From Pseudomonas sp. A34-9 (GTDB taxonomy: Bacteria; Pseudomonadota; Gammaproteobacteria; Pseudomonadales; Pseudomonadaceae): DNA of 64,000 nt. Each line of letters opens with the position of its first letter. Position 1 is the first letter of the stretch. Below, piece after piece: positions 11,930 through 23,116 of the stretch. The position numbers and the translations under genes were made by a program. Location: the NCBI RefSeq assembly GCF_029543085.1, contig NZ_CP119967.1, forward strand, positions 5,358,501-5,422,500, read 5' to 3'. The notes under the pieces are model-generated. The model saw only the letters and a list, made by a program, of their open reading frames with translations, was not told where the DNA came from and ran no database searches.

Positions 11930-13740
11930 ATGATCGCTTGCCTGCGGCTGTTCACTGCCCTCTGCCTCGCTGCCTTGTTGGCGGCTTGCGCCAGCTCCCC
12001 CTCCTCCAGCCTTGGCGAACTTCCACGGACCCCGGATGCCAGCATCGAGCAACTGCTCGAACAGGCTAGCCAGGCGAAAACCCCGGAAAAAGCCGCCCTG
12101 CTGCGCCTGAGCGCTGCGGATCTGGCTTACCGTCAGGGTAACGCCGGACAGTCCGCGCAGATCCTGCAACAAGTGCCGATGGAGCAACTCAAGCCCGGCC
12201 AGCAGATTTTTGCCAGCACCTTGAACGCTGAACTGGCGATGACGCGCAATCAGCCGAAAGCTGCGCTGACCGCCCTGAGCCATCCAAGCCTGCAACACTT
12301 GGGCGAGATGCCTGAAGAGCAGCAAGTGCGCACCGGCACCGTACACGCCCGCGCCCTTGAGGCCGACGGCCAGACGCTGGCTGCCGCCCGTGAGCGCGTG
12401 TTCATCGCCCCGATGCTGCAAGGCGACGCCGCGAGCAAGAACCACGAAGCGATCTGGACCCTGATTGGCTCGCTGCCCACCGATCAGCTGCAACCGAACA
12501 CCACTGATGACCTCGGCGGCTGGATGGGCCTGGCCATGGCGGTGAAATCCGCGGGCACCCTGGAACAACAGCAAGCCGCGATCGACACCTGGCGCGCACA
12601 GAACCCAAAACACCCGGCCGCAATCAACCTGCCGCTGCCGCTGACCAAGCTCAAGGAACTGGCCAGCCAGCCGCTGAGCAAAATCGCCCTGCTGCTGCCG
12701 CAGGACGGCCCGCTGGCCGCTGTTGGCAAGGCACTGCGTGAAGGCTTCATGGCTGCGCACTACCAGGCTCAACAGGCCGGACAAAAACCGCCAGCGATCG
12801 AGTTCTACGACAGCTCGAAGCTGACCTCGATGGACGAGTTCTACCGCAAGGCTCAGGCTGACGGCGTGCAACTGGTTGTCGGCCCGCTGGAAAAACCACT
12901 GGTCAAACAGCTCAGCACCCGTCCGCAACTGCCGATCACCACCCTCGCGCTGAACTACAGCGAAGGTGATCAGGGTCCGGCGCAACTGTTCCAGTTCGGC
13001 CTGGCCGCTGAAGACGAAGCTCGCGAAGTCTCGCGTCGTGCCCGTGCCGATGGCCTGCACCGCGCCGCGATCATGGTGCCGAAAGGCGAATGGGGCGCCC
13101 GCGTACTGCGCGCCTTCAGTCAGGACTGGCAGGCTAATGGTGGCAGCATCGTAGCGACCGAGCGTGTTGATCAGCCGGTGCAACTGGCTCAGCAGATCGC
13201 CGACATGTTCCAGCTGCGTCAGAGCGAAGCCCGCGCCAAGAGCCTGCAAAATGCTGCCGGCACTAACGTTGCCGCACAACCTTCGCGTCGTCAGGACATC
13301 GAGTTCATCTTCCTCGCTGCCACCCCTCAGCAAGCGCAGCAGATCAAGCCGACCCTGAACTTCCAGTACGCTGGTGACGTTCCGGTTTACGCGACCTCGC
13401 ACGTTTACAGCGCCAGTGGCGACGTCAACCAGTACAACGACATGAACGGCATTCGCTTCTGCGAAACCCCATGGCTGCTGGACAGCAGCGACCCATTGCG
13501 TCAACAAGTGGTTGCGCAGTGGCCGCAAGCCGCGGGCAGCCTCGGCCGCCTGTACGCCATGGGTGTCGATGCCTATCGCCTGGCGCCACGCCTGGGTCAA
13601 CTCAAGGCGCTGCCGGACAGCCGCATCGACGGTGAGTCGGGCAGCCTCGGCATGACCCAGACCCAGCGCGTTGTGCGCCAGTTGCCTTGGGCGCAGTTTG
13701 TCAGCGGCCAGGTTCAGCGCCTGCCGGACACCCCGCGCTG

Positions 13741-13741
<1 letters not shown>
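11930..13741 (+). CDS. lpoA: Penicillin-binding protein activator LpoA-like lipoprotein
   Basis: A 603-residue lipoprotein: the signal peptide ends in the lipobox LLAAC (Cys20 or close). The N-terminal half is a helical TPR-like region and the C-terminal half (about 240-600) a periplasmic-binding-protein-like fold, the arrangement of LpoA/YraM. In E. coli LpoA sits in the outer membrane and activates PBP1A. Some Pseudomonas species use a different activator (LpoP) for PBP1B, so the partner here is inferred from family. The stop overlaps the yraN start by one base. Confidence 0.9.
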
Positions 13742-15376
<1,635 letters not shown>

Positions 15377-15387
15377 ACACCCGCGCC

Positions 15388-15474
15388 TGCAGGAGCTGTC
15401 GAGTGAAACGAGGCTGCGATCTTTTGATCTATCAAAACAAGATCAAAAGATCGTAGCCTTCGGCGGCTTCTACA
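15388..15474. repeat. REPIN, GCTGCGATC family (copy 1)
   Basis: An inverted pair of REP units: AGGAGCTGTCGAGTGAAACG with GGCTGCGATCTTTTGATC, then GATCAAAAGATCGTAGCC and GGCGGCTTCTAC on the other arm. It forms a long imperfect hairpin in the gap between convergent dolP and sspB. At least seven related copies lie elsewhere in the window. Confidence 0.85.
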
Positions 15475-15490
15475 GTTTTGTAACGCGCAC

Positions 15491-15523
15491 AAAAAAGGCG
15501 ATCCATCTGGATCGCCTTTTTTT
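15491..15523. terminator. Bidirectional terminator between dolP and sspB
   Basis: Stem AGGCGATCC / GGATCGCCT with a four-base loop, flanked by an A-run on the left and a T-run on the right. It can terminate both convergent transcripts. Confidence 0.88.
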
Positions 15524-15935
15524 ATTTCACCACTTTCAGGCTTGGCCGGCCACTAGGGCGCGGCGGCTCGCTGTCCGGTGGCGGCAAGTCGTCATCCGAC
15601 TCGATCTCTTCTTCGTCATCCATTGGCGACTCGAGATCGAATACCATACCCTGACCGTTCTCCCGGGCGTAGATCCCCAGGATCGCGCTGATCGGCACGT
15701 ACAGACTGTGCGGGACGCCACCGAAGCGACCCTCGAAGGTCACCACGTCGTTGTCCATGTGCAGATGACGCACGGCACTCGGCGAGATGTTCAGGACAAT
15801 CTGCCCGTCACTGGCGAAACCCTGCGGCACTTGCACCGCCGGGTATTCAGAGTTGACCAGCATGTGCGGGGTGCAATCGTTATCAACAATCCACTCGTAG
15901 AGCGCGCGGACCAGATAGGGTCGACTGGAGTTCAT
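15522..15935 (-). CDS. sspB: ClpXP specificity-enhancing factor SspB
   Basis: The 137-residue product begins with SSRPYLVRALYEWIVDNDCTPH, the conserved N-terminal domain that binds the ssrA tag, then an acidic linker (DDEEEIESDDDLPPP) and a basic C-terminal tail SLKVVK, the ClpX-docking element. SspB tethers ssrA-tagged proteins from stalled ribosomes to ClpXP. It follows sspA at a 16-base gap, presumably in one transcript. Confidence 0.95.
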   Translation of the reverse strand: MNSSRPYLVRALYEWIVDNDCTPHMLVNSEYPAVQVPQGFASDGQIVLNISPSAVRHLHMDNDVVTFEGRFGGVPHSLYVPISAILGIYARENGQGMVFDLESPMDDEEEIESDDDLPPPDSEPPRPSGRPSLKVVK

Positions 15936-15951
15936 AGCGGCTCCTTAAGCC

Positions 15952-16569
15952 TTAGCGCATATCGCGTTCGACACCAGACAGACTCGCCTGGAAAGCCTCA
16001 CGCGCAAACTGACGCTCCATATAATCAAGCAGCGGCTTGGCCGGCCGCGGCAGTTCAATACCCAGAATAGGCAAACGCCAGAGTATTGGTAATAGGCAGC
16101 AATCCACCAGACTTTGTTCCTCACTGAGGAAAAACGGCTTGTCGGCAAACAACGGCGACACACCCGTCAGGCTTTCACGCAATTCCTTGCGCGCCACGAC
16201 TCGCGCGGCCTCCTTGGACTTGGGATCCAGAATCAGATCCACCAAACCACACCAGTCGCGCTGAATGCGATGAATCAGCAGGCGGCTGTTGGCACGCGCC
16301 ACCGGGTAAACCGGCATCAACGGCGGGTGCGGGTAACGCTCATCCAGATATTCCATCACCACGGTCGACTCCCACAACGCCAGGTCACGATCGACCAGCG
16401 TCGGCAGACTGCCGTAAGGGTTTACCTCAATCAGTTTAGGCGGCTGGCGACCAGCTTCCACATAAATGATCTCGGCGCTGACACCCTTCTCTGCAAGCAC
16501 AATGCGCACTCGGTGGGAATAGTGGTCGGCGGGGTCGGAGTAACAGGCCAACCGATTGGTCACGCCCAT
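15952..16569 (-). CDS. sspA: Stringent starvation protein A, SspA
   Basis: A 205-residue protein with a glutathione-S-transferase fold: thioredoxin-like N-terminal domain (ending around [20 protein letters not shown]) and a helical C-terminal domain. SspA binds RNA polymerase and affects stress and virulence gene expression. The frame opens 23 codons earlier; I choose the ATG at 16567-16569 because AGGAGG sits just upstream of it. Confidence 0.95.
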   Translation of the reverse strand: MGVTNRLACYSDPADHYSHRVRIVLAEKGVSAEIIYVEAGRQPPKLIEVNPYGSLPTLVDRDLALWESTVVMEYLDERYPHPPLMPVYPVARANSRLLIHRIQRDWCGLVDLILDPKSKEAARVVARKELRESLTGVSPLFADKPFFLSEEQSLVDCCLLPILWRLPILGIELPRPAKPLLDYMERQFAREAFQASLSGVERDMR

Positions 16570-16611
16570 GGCGATCCTCCTCGCTTGTTGAATTTGTCGG
16601 AACCGGAAAAA

Positions 16612-16691
16612 CGCGCGCGCCCAGAGGGCACCTCCCACAACGCCTGGCGAACCAGACGTTGCGTTATTGGAGGCGCCCTTGGGCGCGCGCG
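16612..16691 (-). other. Long GC-rich inverted repeat between petC and sspA
   Basis: The outer arms (16612-16635 and 16669-16691) are nearly complementary over about 22 bases with one bulge and one mismatch. A second nested stem (CAACGCCTGG with CCAGACGTTG, nine of ten pairs) sits in the loop. The whole 80 bases can fold as one rod. There is no T-run on the minus strand after the stem, so it is not a standard intrinsic terminator; it could stabilise or attenuate the petC-sspA transcript. Confidence 0.6.
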
Positions 16692-16715
16692 ATTAACAGC
16701 AATGCTTGAAGCGTA

Positions 16716-17498
16716 TCAGTGCACGTCTTTCCAGTATTCACGCTTGAGCAGGTAGGCGAACACAAAGAAGAACGCCAGGTACAGCAAGACATAAGTACCG
16801 ATGCGCTGATGTTGCAGCTTAACCGGGTTAGCCGAGTAAGCCAGGAAGGTTACCAGATTCTTGACCTTCTCATCGAACTGCTCTGCATTCAGAGTACCGG
16901 TCTTCGGCACGATGGTCAGCTGATCACACGCTTCATGCGTCAAAGGCGTGCCGGTCAGCGGATCGTATTGCTTCTTGCCGTCCTCGACGATCTGCACTTG
17001 TTTGCAACCCACGACCTGACGACCTTGCAGGCCGACCAGCACGTTAGGCATGCCGACGTTCGGGAAGACCTTGTTGTTTACACCCCAGGGACGTGCCGGA
17101 TCCTCGTAGAACGAGCGCAGGTAACCGTAAAGCCAGTCAGTACCACGCACGCGCGCCACCAGGGTCAGGTCCGGTGGTGCCGCGCCGAACCAGGTCTTGG
17201 CGTCAGCCGGCTGCATGCCAATGTTCATGTGATCGCCGATCTTGGCGCCAGTGAACACCAGCTTCTCCAGCATCATCTCGTGAGGAACGCCCAGATCATC
17301 GGCAACCCGCTCGTAACGCTGGAACTTGGCACTGTGGCAACCCATGCAATAGTTGGCAAAGGTACGCGCGCCATCCTGCAAAGCCGCCTTGTCGGAAACG
17401 TCGATGTCGACCTTTTCCAGCTCAGGACCACCGTGTTCAGCGGCAAAGGACAGCACAGGCAAAGCAGCAAAAATCAGAGCAAAAAATAACTTTTTCAT
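16716..17498 (-). CDS. petC: Cytochrome c1 subunit of the bc1 complex
   Basis: A 260-residue protein with a cleavable signal (MKKLFFALIFAALPVLSFAA), the haem attachment motif CMGCH near residue 52, and one C-terminal anchor (YVLLYLAFFFVFAYLLKREYW). Cytochrome c1 passes electrons from the Rieske protein to soluble or membrane cytochrome c. It overlaps petB by one base; petA-petB-petC form the ubiquinol:cytochrome c oxidoreductase operon. Confidence 0.97.
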   Translation of the reverse strand: MKKLFFALIFAALPVLSFAAEHGGPELEKVDIDVSDKAALQDGARTFANYCMGCHSAKFQRYERVADDLGVPHEMMLEKLVFTGAKIGDHMNIGMQPADAKTWFGAAPPDLTLVARVRGTDWLYGYLRSFYEDPARPWGVNNKVFPNVGMPNVLVGLQGRQVVGCKQVQIVEDGKKQYDPLTGTPLTHEACDQLTIVPKTGTLNAEQFDEKVKNLVTFLAYSANPVKLQHQRIGTYVLLYLAFFFVFAYLLKREYWKDVH

Positions 17499-18709
17499 CA
17501 GCCAGTCACCCTTTCCGGAACCGGTTTGGTCTTCTCGAGCCTGGTGTAGAACGGCATCAGAATGAAGTAGGCGAAGTACAGGAAGGTGCAGACCTGCGAT
17601 ACCAGAGTCCGCTCAGGCGTCGGGGCCAGTACGCCCAGAATGCCGAGAATCACGAACGAAATGCAGAACACCAGCAGCCAGATTTTGCTCATCCAGCCTT
17701 TATAGCGCATCGATTTGACTGGACTGCGGTCCAGCCATGGCAGCACGAACAGCACCGCAATCGCCGCGCCCATGGCAATCACGCCCATGAGTTTGTCGGG
17801 GATCGCCCGCAAGATTGCGTAGAACGGCGTGAAGTACCAAACCGGGGCAATATGCTCTGGTGTCTTGAACGGGTTGGCTTGCTCGAAGTTTGGTTTTTCG
17901 AGGAAGTAGCCCCCCATTTCCGGGAAGAAGAACACAATAAAGCAGAAGATAAACAGGAACACCACGACACCGACAATGTCTTTCACGGTGTAGTACGGGT
18001 GGAAAGCAATGCCGTCCAGCGGGATGCCGTTTTCGTCTTTGTGCTTCTTGATATCGACGCCATCAGGGTTGTTCGAACCCACTTCGTGCAACGCCAGAAT
18101 GTGCAGCACCACCAGACCGAGAATGACGATCGGCAGCGCGACAACGTGCAAGGCAAAGAAGCGGTTCAGGGTGATGCCGGAGATCAGGTAGTCACCACGA
18201 ATCCACTGCGTCAGGTCGTTGCCGATCACCGGAATCGCACCGAACAGCGAGATGATCACCTGGGCACCCCAGTAGGACATCTGGCCCCACGGCAGCAGAT
18301 AACCCATGAAGGCTTCGGCCATCAGCGCCAGGTAAATCAGCATGCCGAAGACCCAGACCAGCTCGCGCGGCTTCTGGTACGAACCGTAGAGCAGACCCCG
18401 GAACATGTGCAGATAAACCACGATGAAAAACGCCGAAGCGCCGGTCGAGTGCAGCAGACGCAGGATCGAGCCGTACTCGACATCGCGCATGATGTATTCA
18501 ACGGAAGCGAAGGCTTCTTCTGCCGACGGCGTGTAGCTCATCGTCAGCCAGACACCGGTAACGATCTGATTGACCAGCACCAACAGCGCCAGGGAGCCGA
18601 AGAAATAGAAGAAGTTGAAGTTTTTTGGAGCGTAATACTTGCTGAGATGGTCTTCCCACATTTTGGTCGCAGGAAAGCGCGCATCAACCCAATCCATGAA
18701 CTTGCTCAT
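17498..18709 (-). CDS. petB: Cytochrome b subunit of the bc1 complex
   Basis: A 403-residue polytopic membrane protein with the haem-ligand region (LLHSTGASAFFIVVYLHMFRG) and the Qo-site PEWY-equivalent APVWYFTPFYAILR. It carries both b haems and the quinone sites. I start at the ATG 18707-18709 (MSKFMDWVD), one base overlapping the petA stop; a GTG one codon earlier is the alternative. Full-length b rather than split b6/subunit IV. Confidence 0.97.
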   Translation of the reverse strand: MSKFMDWVDARFPATKMWEDHLSKYYAPKNFNFFYFFGSLALLVLVNQIVTGVWLTMSYTPSAEEAFASVEYIMRDVEYGSILRLLHSTGASAFFIVVYLHMFRGLLYGSYQKPRELVWVFGMLIYLALMAEAFMGYLLPWGQMSYWGAQVIISLFGAIPVIGNDLTQWIRGDYLISGITLNRFFALHVVALPIVILGLVVLHILALHEVGSNNPDGVDIKKHKDENGIPLDGIAFHPYYTVKDIVGVVVFLFIFCFIVFFFPEMGGYFLEKPNFEQANPFKTPEHIAPVWYFTPFYAILRAIPDKLMGVIAMGAAIAVLFVLPWLDRSPVKSMRYKGWMSKIWLLVFCISFVILGILGVLAPTPERTLVSQVCTFLYFAYFILMPFYTRLEKTKPVPERVTG

Positions 18710-19302
18710 CACGCTTTCTCCGTATCGACGCCAATGACAATCAGGTCATCGGTCTCATAGGAATGCGGGGGAACTGGCAGGTTCAAAGGCGCAGGTTGCG
18801 ACTTGTAGACGCGGCCAGCCAGATCGTAGTGGGAACCGTGGCAAGGGCAGAAATAGCCACCGACCCAGTCTTTACCCAGATCCGCAGGTGCCACTTCGGG
18901 ACGGAAGGTTGGTGAGCAACCCAGGTGTGTGCAGATCCCGATCAGCAGCAGAATTTCCGGCTTGATCGAGCGCACTTCAGGGTCGACATAGGTAGGTTGC
19001 GTGGAGTTTTTGGAGGTTGGATCGGAGAGCTGGCCCTCGATCTTCTTGAGATTCCCCAGGATTTCCGCAGTACGGCGGACAATGAACACCGGCTGGCCGC
19101 GCCATTCAGCAATCATCTGCTGTCCTGGCTCGATTTTGCTGATATTCACTTTCACCGGTGCACCGGCGGCTTTCGCCTTGGCACTGGGAAACCATGACCC
19201 CACGAACGGGACCGCAGCCCCCACCGCTCCTGCAGCACCCACCACGGATGTGGCTGCTACCAAGAAGCGACGCCGGCCTGCATTCACGCCGTCATTGCTC
19301 AT
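18709..19302 (-). CDS. petA: Ubiquinol-cytochrome c reductase Rieske iron-sulfur subunit
   Basis: The 197-residue product starts with a twin-arginine-like segment (AGRRRFLVAATSVVGAAG) that also anchors it in the membrane. The 2Fe-2S ligand boxes CTHLGCSP and CPCHGSHYD lie near residues 125 and 145. First gene of the petABC operon. Confidence 0.97.
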   Translation of the reverse strand: MSNDGVNAGRRRFLVAATSVVGAAGAVGAAVPFVGSWFPSAKAKAAGAPVKVNISKIEPGQQMIAEWRGQPVFIVRRTAEILGNLKKIEGQLSDPTSKNSTQPTYVDPEVRSIKPEILLLIGICTHLGCSPTFRPEVAPADLGKDWVGGYFCPCHGSHYDLAGRVYKSQPAPLNLPVPPHSYETDDLIVIGVDTEKA

Positions 19303-19513
19303 TCAGTCCTCTCCCATCAGCTTTTGTGGCCTGTTAAATCAGGCATCTACTAAATAAATCAATGTTACTTATAAAAATTTTGCCGAATGGTAATGAAAAG
19401 CCCCAATTCTGACAAGGGAATTACCCGGAGCTCTTACCCTCAAGCCTTGCAGTATAGGGGGTCTACGGAAGTGGCAAGTTGTCGCAGCGCAATTCTTTGA
19501 TAAATCACAGGCA

Positions 19514-19555
19514 TAAAAAAACGCCCGCTTCCGTGAGGAGGCGGGCGTTCTTTTT
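19514..19555 (-). terminator. Terminator of rplM-rpsI
   Basis: Stem AACGCCCGC / GCGGGCGTT with a run of A on the plus-strand left side, i.e. a U-run after the hairpin for minus-strand transcription. It sits 16 bases beyond the rpsI stop. Confidence 0.88.
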
Positions 19556-19571
19556 GAACGTGGAAGCGGAA

Positions 19572-19964
19572 TTAACGCTTCGAGTACTGCGGACGCTTAC
19601 GCGCTTTACGCAGACCAACTTTCTTACGTTCAACTTCACGGGCGTCGCGAGTAACGAAGCCAGCTTTGCGCAGAGCGCCACGCAGGGTTTCGTCGTAGTC
19701 CATCAGAGCGCGAGTGATGCCGTGGCGGATTGCGCCAGCTTGACCACTTACACCACCACCGATCACGGTGACGTAGATGTCGAACTTCTCGACAGTCTCA
19801 GTCAGCTCCAGCGGCTGACGAACTACCATGCGAGCAGTTTCGCGGCCGAAGAAGTTATCCAGCGAACGGTTGTTGATGGAGATGTTACCAGTACCCGGAC
19901 GCAGGAAAACGCGTGCGGTTGCGGTCTTGCGACGGCCAGTGCCGTAATTTTGAGTCGCCGACAT
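19572..19964 (-). CDS. rpsI: 30S ribosomal protein S9
   Basis: 130 residues ending in the conserved basic tail [15 protein letters not shown], whose terminal residues contact tRNA in the P site. The start [20 protein letters not shown] is also diagnostic. It follows rplM by 14 bases, the standard L13-S9 pair. Confidence 0.99.
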   Translation of the reverse strand: MSATQNYGTGRRKTATARVFLRPGTGNISINNRSLDNFFGRETARMVVRQPLELTETVEKFDIYVTVIGGGVSGQAGAIRHGITRALMDYDETLRGALRKAGFVTRDAREVERKKVGLRKARKRPQYSKR

Positions 19965-19978
19965 AATGTACTATTCCG

Positions 19979-20407
19979 TTAAAACTTCAGTTCTTGGGGC
20001 TGCTGAGCAGTATGTGGGTGTGCAGCGCCCGCATAGACTTTCAGCTTACGGTACATGTCGCGACCCAGTGGGTTTTTAGGCAGCATGCCTTTAACCGCGG
20101 TCTCGATCACGCGCTCAGGGGCTTTAGCGATCAGCTTTTCAAAGTTGATCGACTTGATGCCGCCCGGGAAACCGGAGTGGGAGTAGTACATTTTGTCAGT
20201 GGTTTTAGCACCGGTAACACGAATCTGCTCAGCATTGATTACGACGATGTAGTCGCCGGTGTCAACGTGAGGAGTGTACTCAGGCTTGTGCTTGCCACGC
20301 AGACGGCTCGCGATTTCGGTGGCCAGACGACCCAGGGTCTGACCAGCAGCGTCGACGACAAACCAGTCGCGCTTTACTGTTTCCGGTTTAGCAGTAAAAG
20401 TTTTCAT
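19979..20407 (-). CDS. rplM: 50S ribosomal protein L13
   Basis: 142 residues; recognisable by [38 protein letters not shown] and the [20 protein letters not shown] segment. L13 is an early-assembly protein of the large subunit. First gene of the rplM-rpsI pair, with a strong promoter just upstream. Confidence 0.99.
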   Translation of the reverse strand: MKTFTAKPETVKRDWFVVDAAGQTLGRLATEIASRLRGKHKPEYTPHVDTGDYIVVINAEQIRVTGAKTTDKMYYSHSGFPGGIKSINFEKLIAKAPERVIETAVKGMLPKNPLGRDMYRKLKVYAGAAHPHTAQQPQELKF

Positions 20408-20448
20408 TCTTTATAGCCTCAGGGGCCGCCCTGTAAATTAGACGGCGG

Positions 20449-20477
20449 ATCTTACTGAATAGTGCGTACTTTGACAA
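20449..20477 (-). promoter_or_regulatory. Sigma-70 promoter of rplM-rpsI
   Basis: Minus strand TTGTCA (20472-20477) and TAAGAT (20449-20454) with a 17-base spacer, about 40 bases ahead of the rplM start. Confidence 0.7.
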
Positions 20478-20652
20478 GTCAAAGGCAGCCGGATACAGAC
20501 GCTTTCGGGGGCTCGGGTCGGCGCGTCCGTTCAACGGCAAGATTCTTCGGCGGCGGCGCATCACTTCCACTGCAGAAAGAGGTCGGCAATTATGCAGATT
20601 GCGAAAAATATTTCAACCTGCTTTTATGATTGTTTTGCCCAAGGAGCACCCG

Positions 20653-21693
20653 ATGGACTATCGCCAGCTAGGCCGTACCGACCTGAACGTGAGTGCAATC
20701 TGCCTCGGCACCATGACCTGGGGCGAGCAAAACACTGAAGCTGAAGCCTTCGCGCAAATAGAAAGGGCCAAAGAGGCCGGGATCAATTTCATCGACACCG
20801 CCGAGATGTACCCGGTGCCGCCGAAAGCCGAAACCTACGCCACCACCGAGCGCTACATCGGCAATTACTTCAAAAGCCGCGGTGATCGCGCCGACTGGAT
20901 CCTCGCCAGCAAAATCGCCGGCCCGGGCAACACCATCGACTACATCCGCGACAAAAACCTGCGCCATAACCGCCAGCACATCACCGCCGCGGTGGATGCC
21001 AGCCTCGAGCGCCTGCAGACCGATTACATCGATCTGTATCAACTGCACTGGCCGGAGCGCAGTACCAACTTTTTCGGACAACTGGGCTACAAACACAAGA
21101 TCGAAGCCAACCTGACGCCGCTCGAAGACACCCTCGAGGCACTCGACGAACAGGTGAAGGCCGGCAAGATCCGCCACATCGGCCTGTCCAACGAAACGCC
21201 ATGGGGCACCATGCGTTTTCTCGCACTGGCCGAAGCCCGTGGCTGGCCGCGCGCGGTGTCGATCCAGAACCCGTACAACCTGCTCAATCGCAGCTTCGAA
21301 GTAGGCCTGGCGGAAATCGCCATCCGCGAACAGTGCGGTCTGCTGGCCTATTCGCCGCTGGCGTTTGGTTTTCTTTCAGGCAAATACGAAGGTGGTGCTC
21401 GCCCGCCCAAAGGCCGTCTGAGCCTCTACAGCCGCTTCAGCCGCTATTTCAACGCTCAGTCGGAAGCGGCGTGCAGCCGTTATGTCGCATTGGCCCGTGA
21501 ACACGGTCTGGATCCTGCGCAAATGGCGCTGGCGTTCGTGACGCAGCAACCGTTCGTCACCAGCAACATCATTGGCGCGACGACGCTGGAGCAACTGCAC
21601 AGCAACATTGCCAGTTTTGATCTGAAACTTTCCGATGAAGTGCTGGCGGGGATCGAGGCGATTCACAAGGATCATCCGAACCCGGCGCCTTGA
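20653..21693 (+). CDS. Aldo/keto reductase, Tas-like
   Basis: A 346-residue NADP(H)-dependent oxidoreductase with a TIM-barrel pattern. Catalytic elements of the family are visible: DTAEMYPV (Asp and Tyr), ASKIAGPG (Lys) and LYQLHWPERS (His). The C-terminal ALAFVTQQPFVTSNIIGATTLEQL region binds the cofactor. It resembles E. coli Tas; the natural substrate is not known. The frame opens 18 codons upstream, but the ATG at 20653 has AAGGAG in front and fits the family N-terminus MDYRQLGRTDL. Confidence 0.92.
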   Translation: MDYRQLGRTDLNVSAICLGTMTWGEQNTEAEAFAQIERAKEAGINFIDTAEMYPVPPKAETYATTERYIGNYFKSRGDRADWILASKIAGPGNTIDYIRDKNLRHNRQHITAAVDASLERLQTDYIDLYQLHWPERSTNFFGQLGYKHKIEANLTPLEDTLEALDEQVKAGKIRHIGLSNETPWGTMRFLALAEARGWPRAVSIQNPYNLLNRSFEVGLAEIAIREQCGLLAYSPLAFGFLSGKYEGGARPPKGRLSLYSRFSRYFNAQSEAACSRYVALAREHGLDPAQMALAFVTQQPFVTSNIIGATTLEQLHSNIASFDLKLSDEVLAGIEAIHKDHPNPAP

Positions 21694-21712
21694 TCTGCCG
21701 CTAAAAGCTTCT

Positions 21713-21824
21713 GATCGTTCCCACGCTCTGCGTGGGAATGCATCCCGTTACGCTCCGCGTCACATCCACAGCGGAACGCAGAGCGTCCCCGGCGGCATTC
21801 CCACGCAGAGCGTGGGAACGATCA
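21713..21824. repeat. REPIN, CCCACGCTCTGCGTGGG family (copy 1)
   Basis: Outer arms CGTTCCCACGCTCTGCGTGG and its reverse complement flank an inner inverted pair (CGCTCCGCGT / GCGGAACGCAGAGCG). Each outer arm is itself a hairpin. The second copy lies at 50776-50880. It fills the gap between the convergent reductase and acyl-CoA dehydrogenase genes. Confidence 0.85.
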
Positions 21825-21828
21825 AAGC

Positions 21829-22965
21829 TTAGAGTGAACGCGCAATGATCTCCTTCATGATTTCATTGGTCCCCGCATAAATCCGCTGCACCCGCGCATC
21901 CGCCCACGCCCGGGCTACCGGGTATTCCCACATGAAACCGTAGCCGCCATGCAACTGCACGCACTCGTCGAGCACTTTGCATTGCAGATCGGTGCCCCAG
22001 TATTTGGCCATCGCCGCTGTCGGCACATCCAGCTTGCCTTGCAGGTGCAGCTCCAGACACTTATCGACGAACACTCGGCCGATCTGGATTTCCGTGGCCA
22101 TCTCCGCCAGCTTGAAGCGGGTGTTCTGGAAGTCAGCAATCGCCTTGCCGAAGGCCTTGCGATTACGGGTGTAATCAAGCGTCCATTGCAACGCCGCTTC
22201 AGCTGAAGCCAGGCCACCGATCGCTACAGTCAGACGTTCCTGAGGCAATTCCTGCATCAGATAGGCAAAGCCTGCGCCGGCCTGCCCCAACAAATTTTCC
22301 TTCGGCACACGCACGTCCTGGAAAAACAATTCCGAGGTGTCCTGCGCCTTCATGCCGACCTTCTCCAGGCGCTTGCCCTTGTCGAAGCCCGGCGTATTCG
22401 CTTCGACCAGAAACAGGCTGGTGCCCTTGGCGCCGGCCTTCGGATCGGTCTTGGCGACGACGATCACCAGGTCCGCGAGAAAGCCGTTGGTGATGAAGGT
22501 TTTCGAACCGTTGATGACATATTCGTCACCGTCCAGCACAGCGGTGGTCTTCACGCCTTGTAGGTCGGACCCCGCACCCGGCTCGGTCATGGCGATGGCT
22601 GTGACCATCTCGCCCGAAACCAGTTTCGGCAGATATTTGTGCTTCAGCGCCTCACTGCCGTAATGCAGGATGTACGGCGCGACAATGTCCGAATGCAGCG
22701 AAAATCCAATGCCGGTCAGGCCCAGTCGACCGACCTCCTCGATCACCACTGCGCTGTACAAAAAGTCCGCCCCCAACCCACCGTACTCTTCAGGGAGGTG
22801 CGAGCAGAGCATCCCCGCCTCCCCTGCCTTGTTCCAGAGTTTGCGGTCGATATAGCCTTGCTTCTCCCATTGCGCATGAAACGGCACCGCCTCTTTTTCG
22901 AGGAAGGTTCGTACGCTGTCGCGAAACAATTCGTGCTCGGGGCTAAACAAGGTTCTGGGGATCAT
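21829..22965 (-). CDS. Acyl-CoA dehydrogenase
   Basis: A 378-residue FAD flavoprotein of fatty-acid or branched-chain catabolism. Motifs: AIAMTEPGAGSDLQGV (FAD/substrate loop), CVQLHGGYGFMWEYPVARAWADARVQRIYAGTNEIM split here by family convention into QLHGGYGFMWEYPV and RIYAGTNEIM. The usual MCAD catalytic glutamate of IYEGT is Ala here; a Glu in LPQERLTVA sits where LCAD and isovaleryl-CoA dehydrogenase carry their base. A GlxA-type regulator lies divergently upstream. Confidence 0.93.
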   Translation of the reverse strand: MIPRTLFSPEHELFRDSVRTFLEKEAVPFHAQWEKQGYIDRKLWNKAGEAGMLCSHLPEEYGGLGADFLYSAVVIEEVGRLGLTGIGFSLHSDIVAPYILHYGSEALKHKYLPKLVSGEMVTAIAMTEPGAGSDLQGVKTTAVLDGDEYVINGSKTFITNGFLADLVIVVAKTDPKAGAKGTSLFLVEANTPGFDKGKRLEKVGMKAQDTSELFFQDVRVPKENLLGQAGAGFAYLMQELPQERLTVAIGGLASAEAALQWTLDYTRNRKAFGKAIADFQNTRFKLAEMATEIQIGRVFVDKCLELHLQGKLDVPTAAMAKYWGTDLQCKVLDECVQLHGGYGFMWEYPVARAWADARVQRIYAGTNEIMKEIIARSL

Positions 22966-23116
22966 GCGGCACCTTTCTTTGTTGTTGGAGGGAGATGACC
23001 TTCAGAGACTAAGCCTCCCCTCTGACACAGGACACTGGACACATCCGACAAAAAATAAGACGATCCAGCCGTCTGGTGACCACTTTCCCTTATAAAAACA
23101 AAACAAAAGTTGAATT

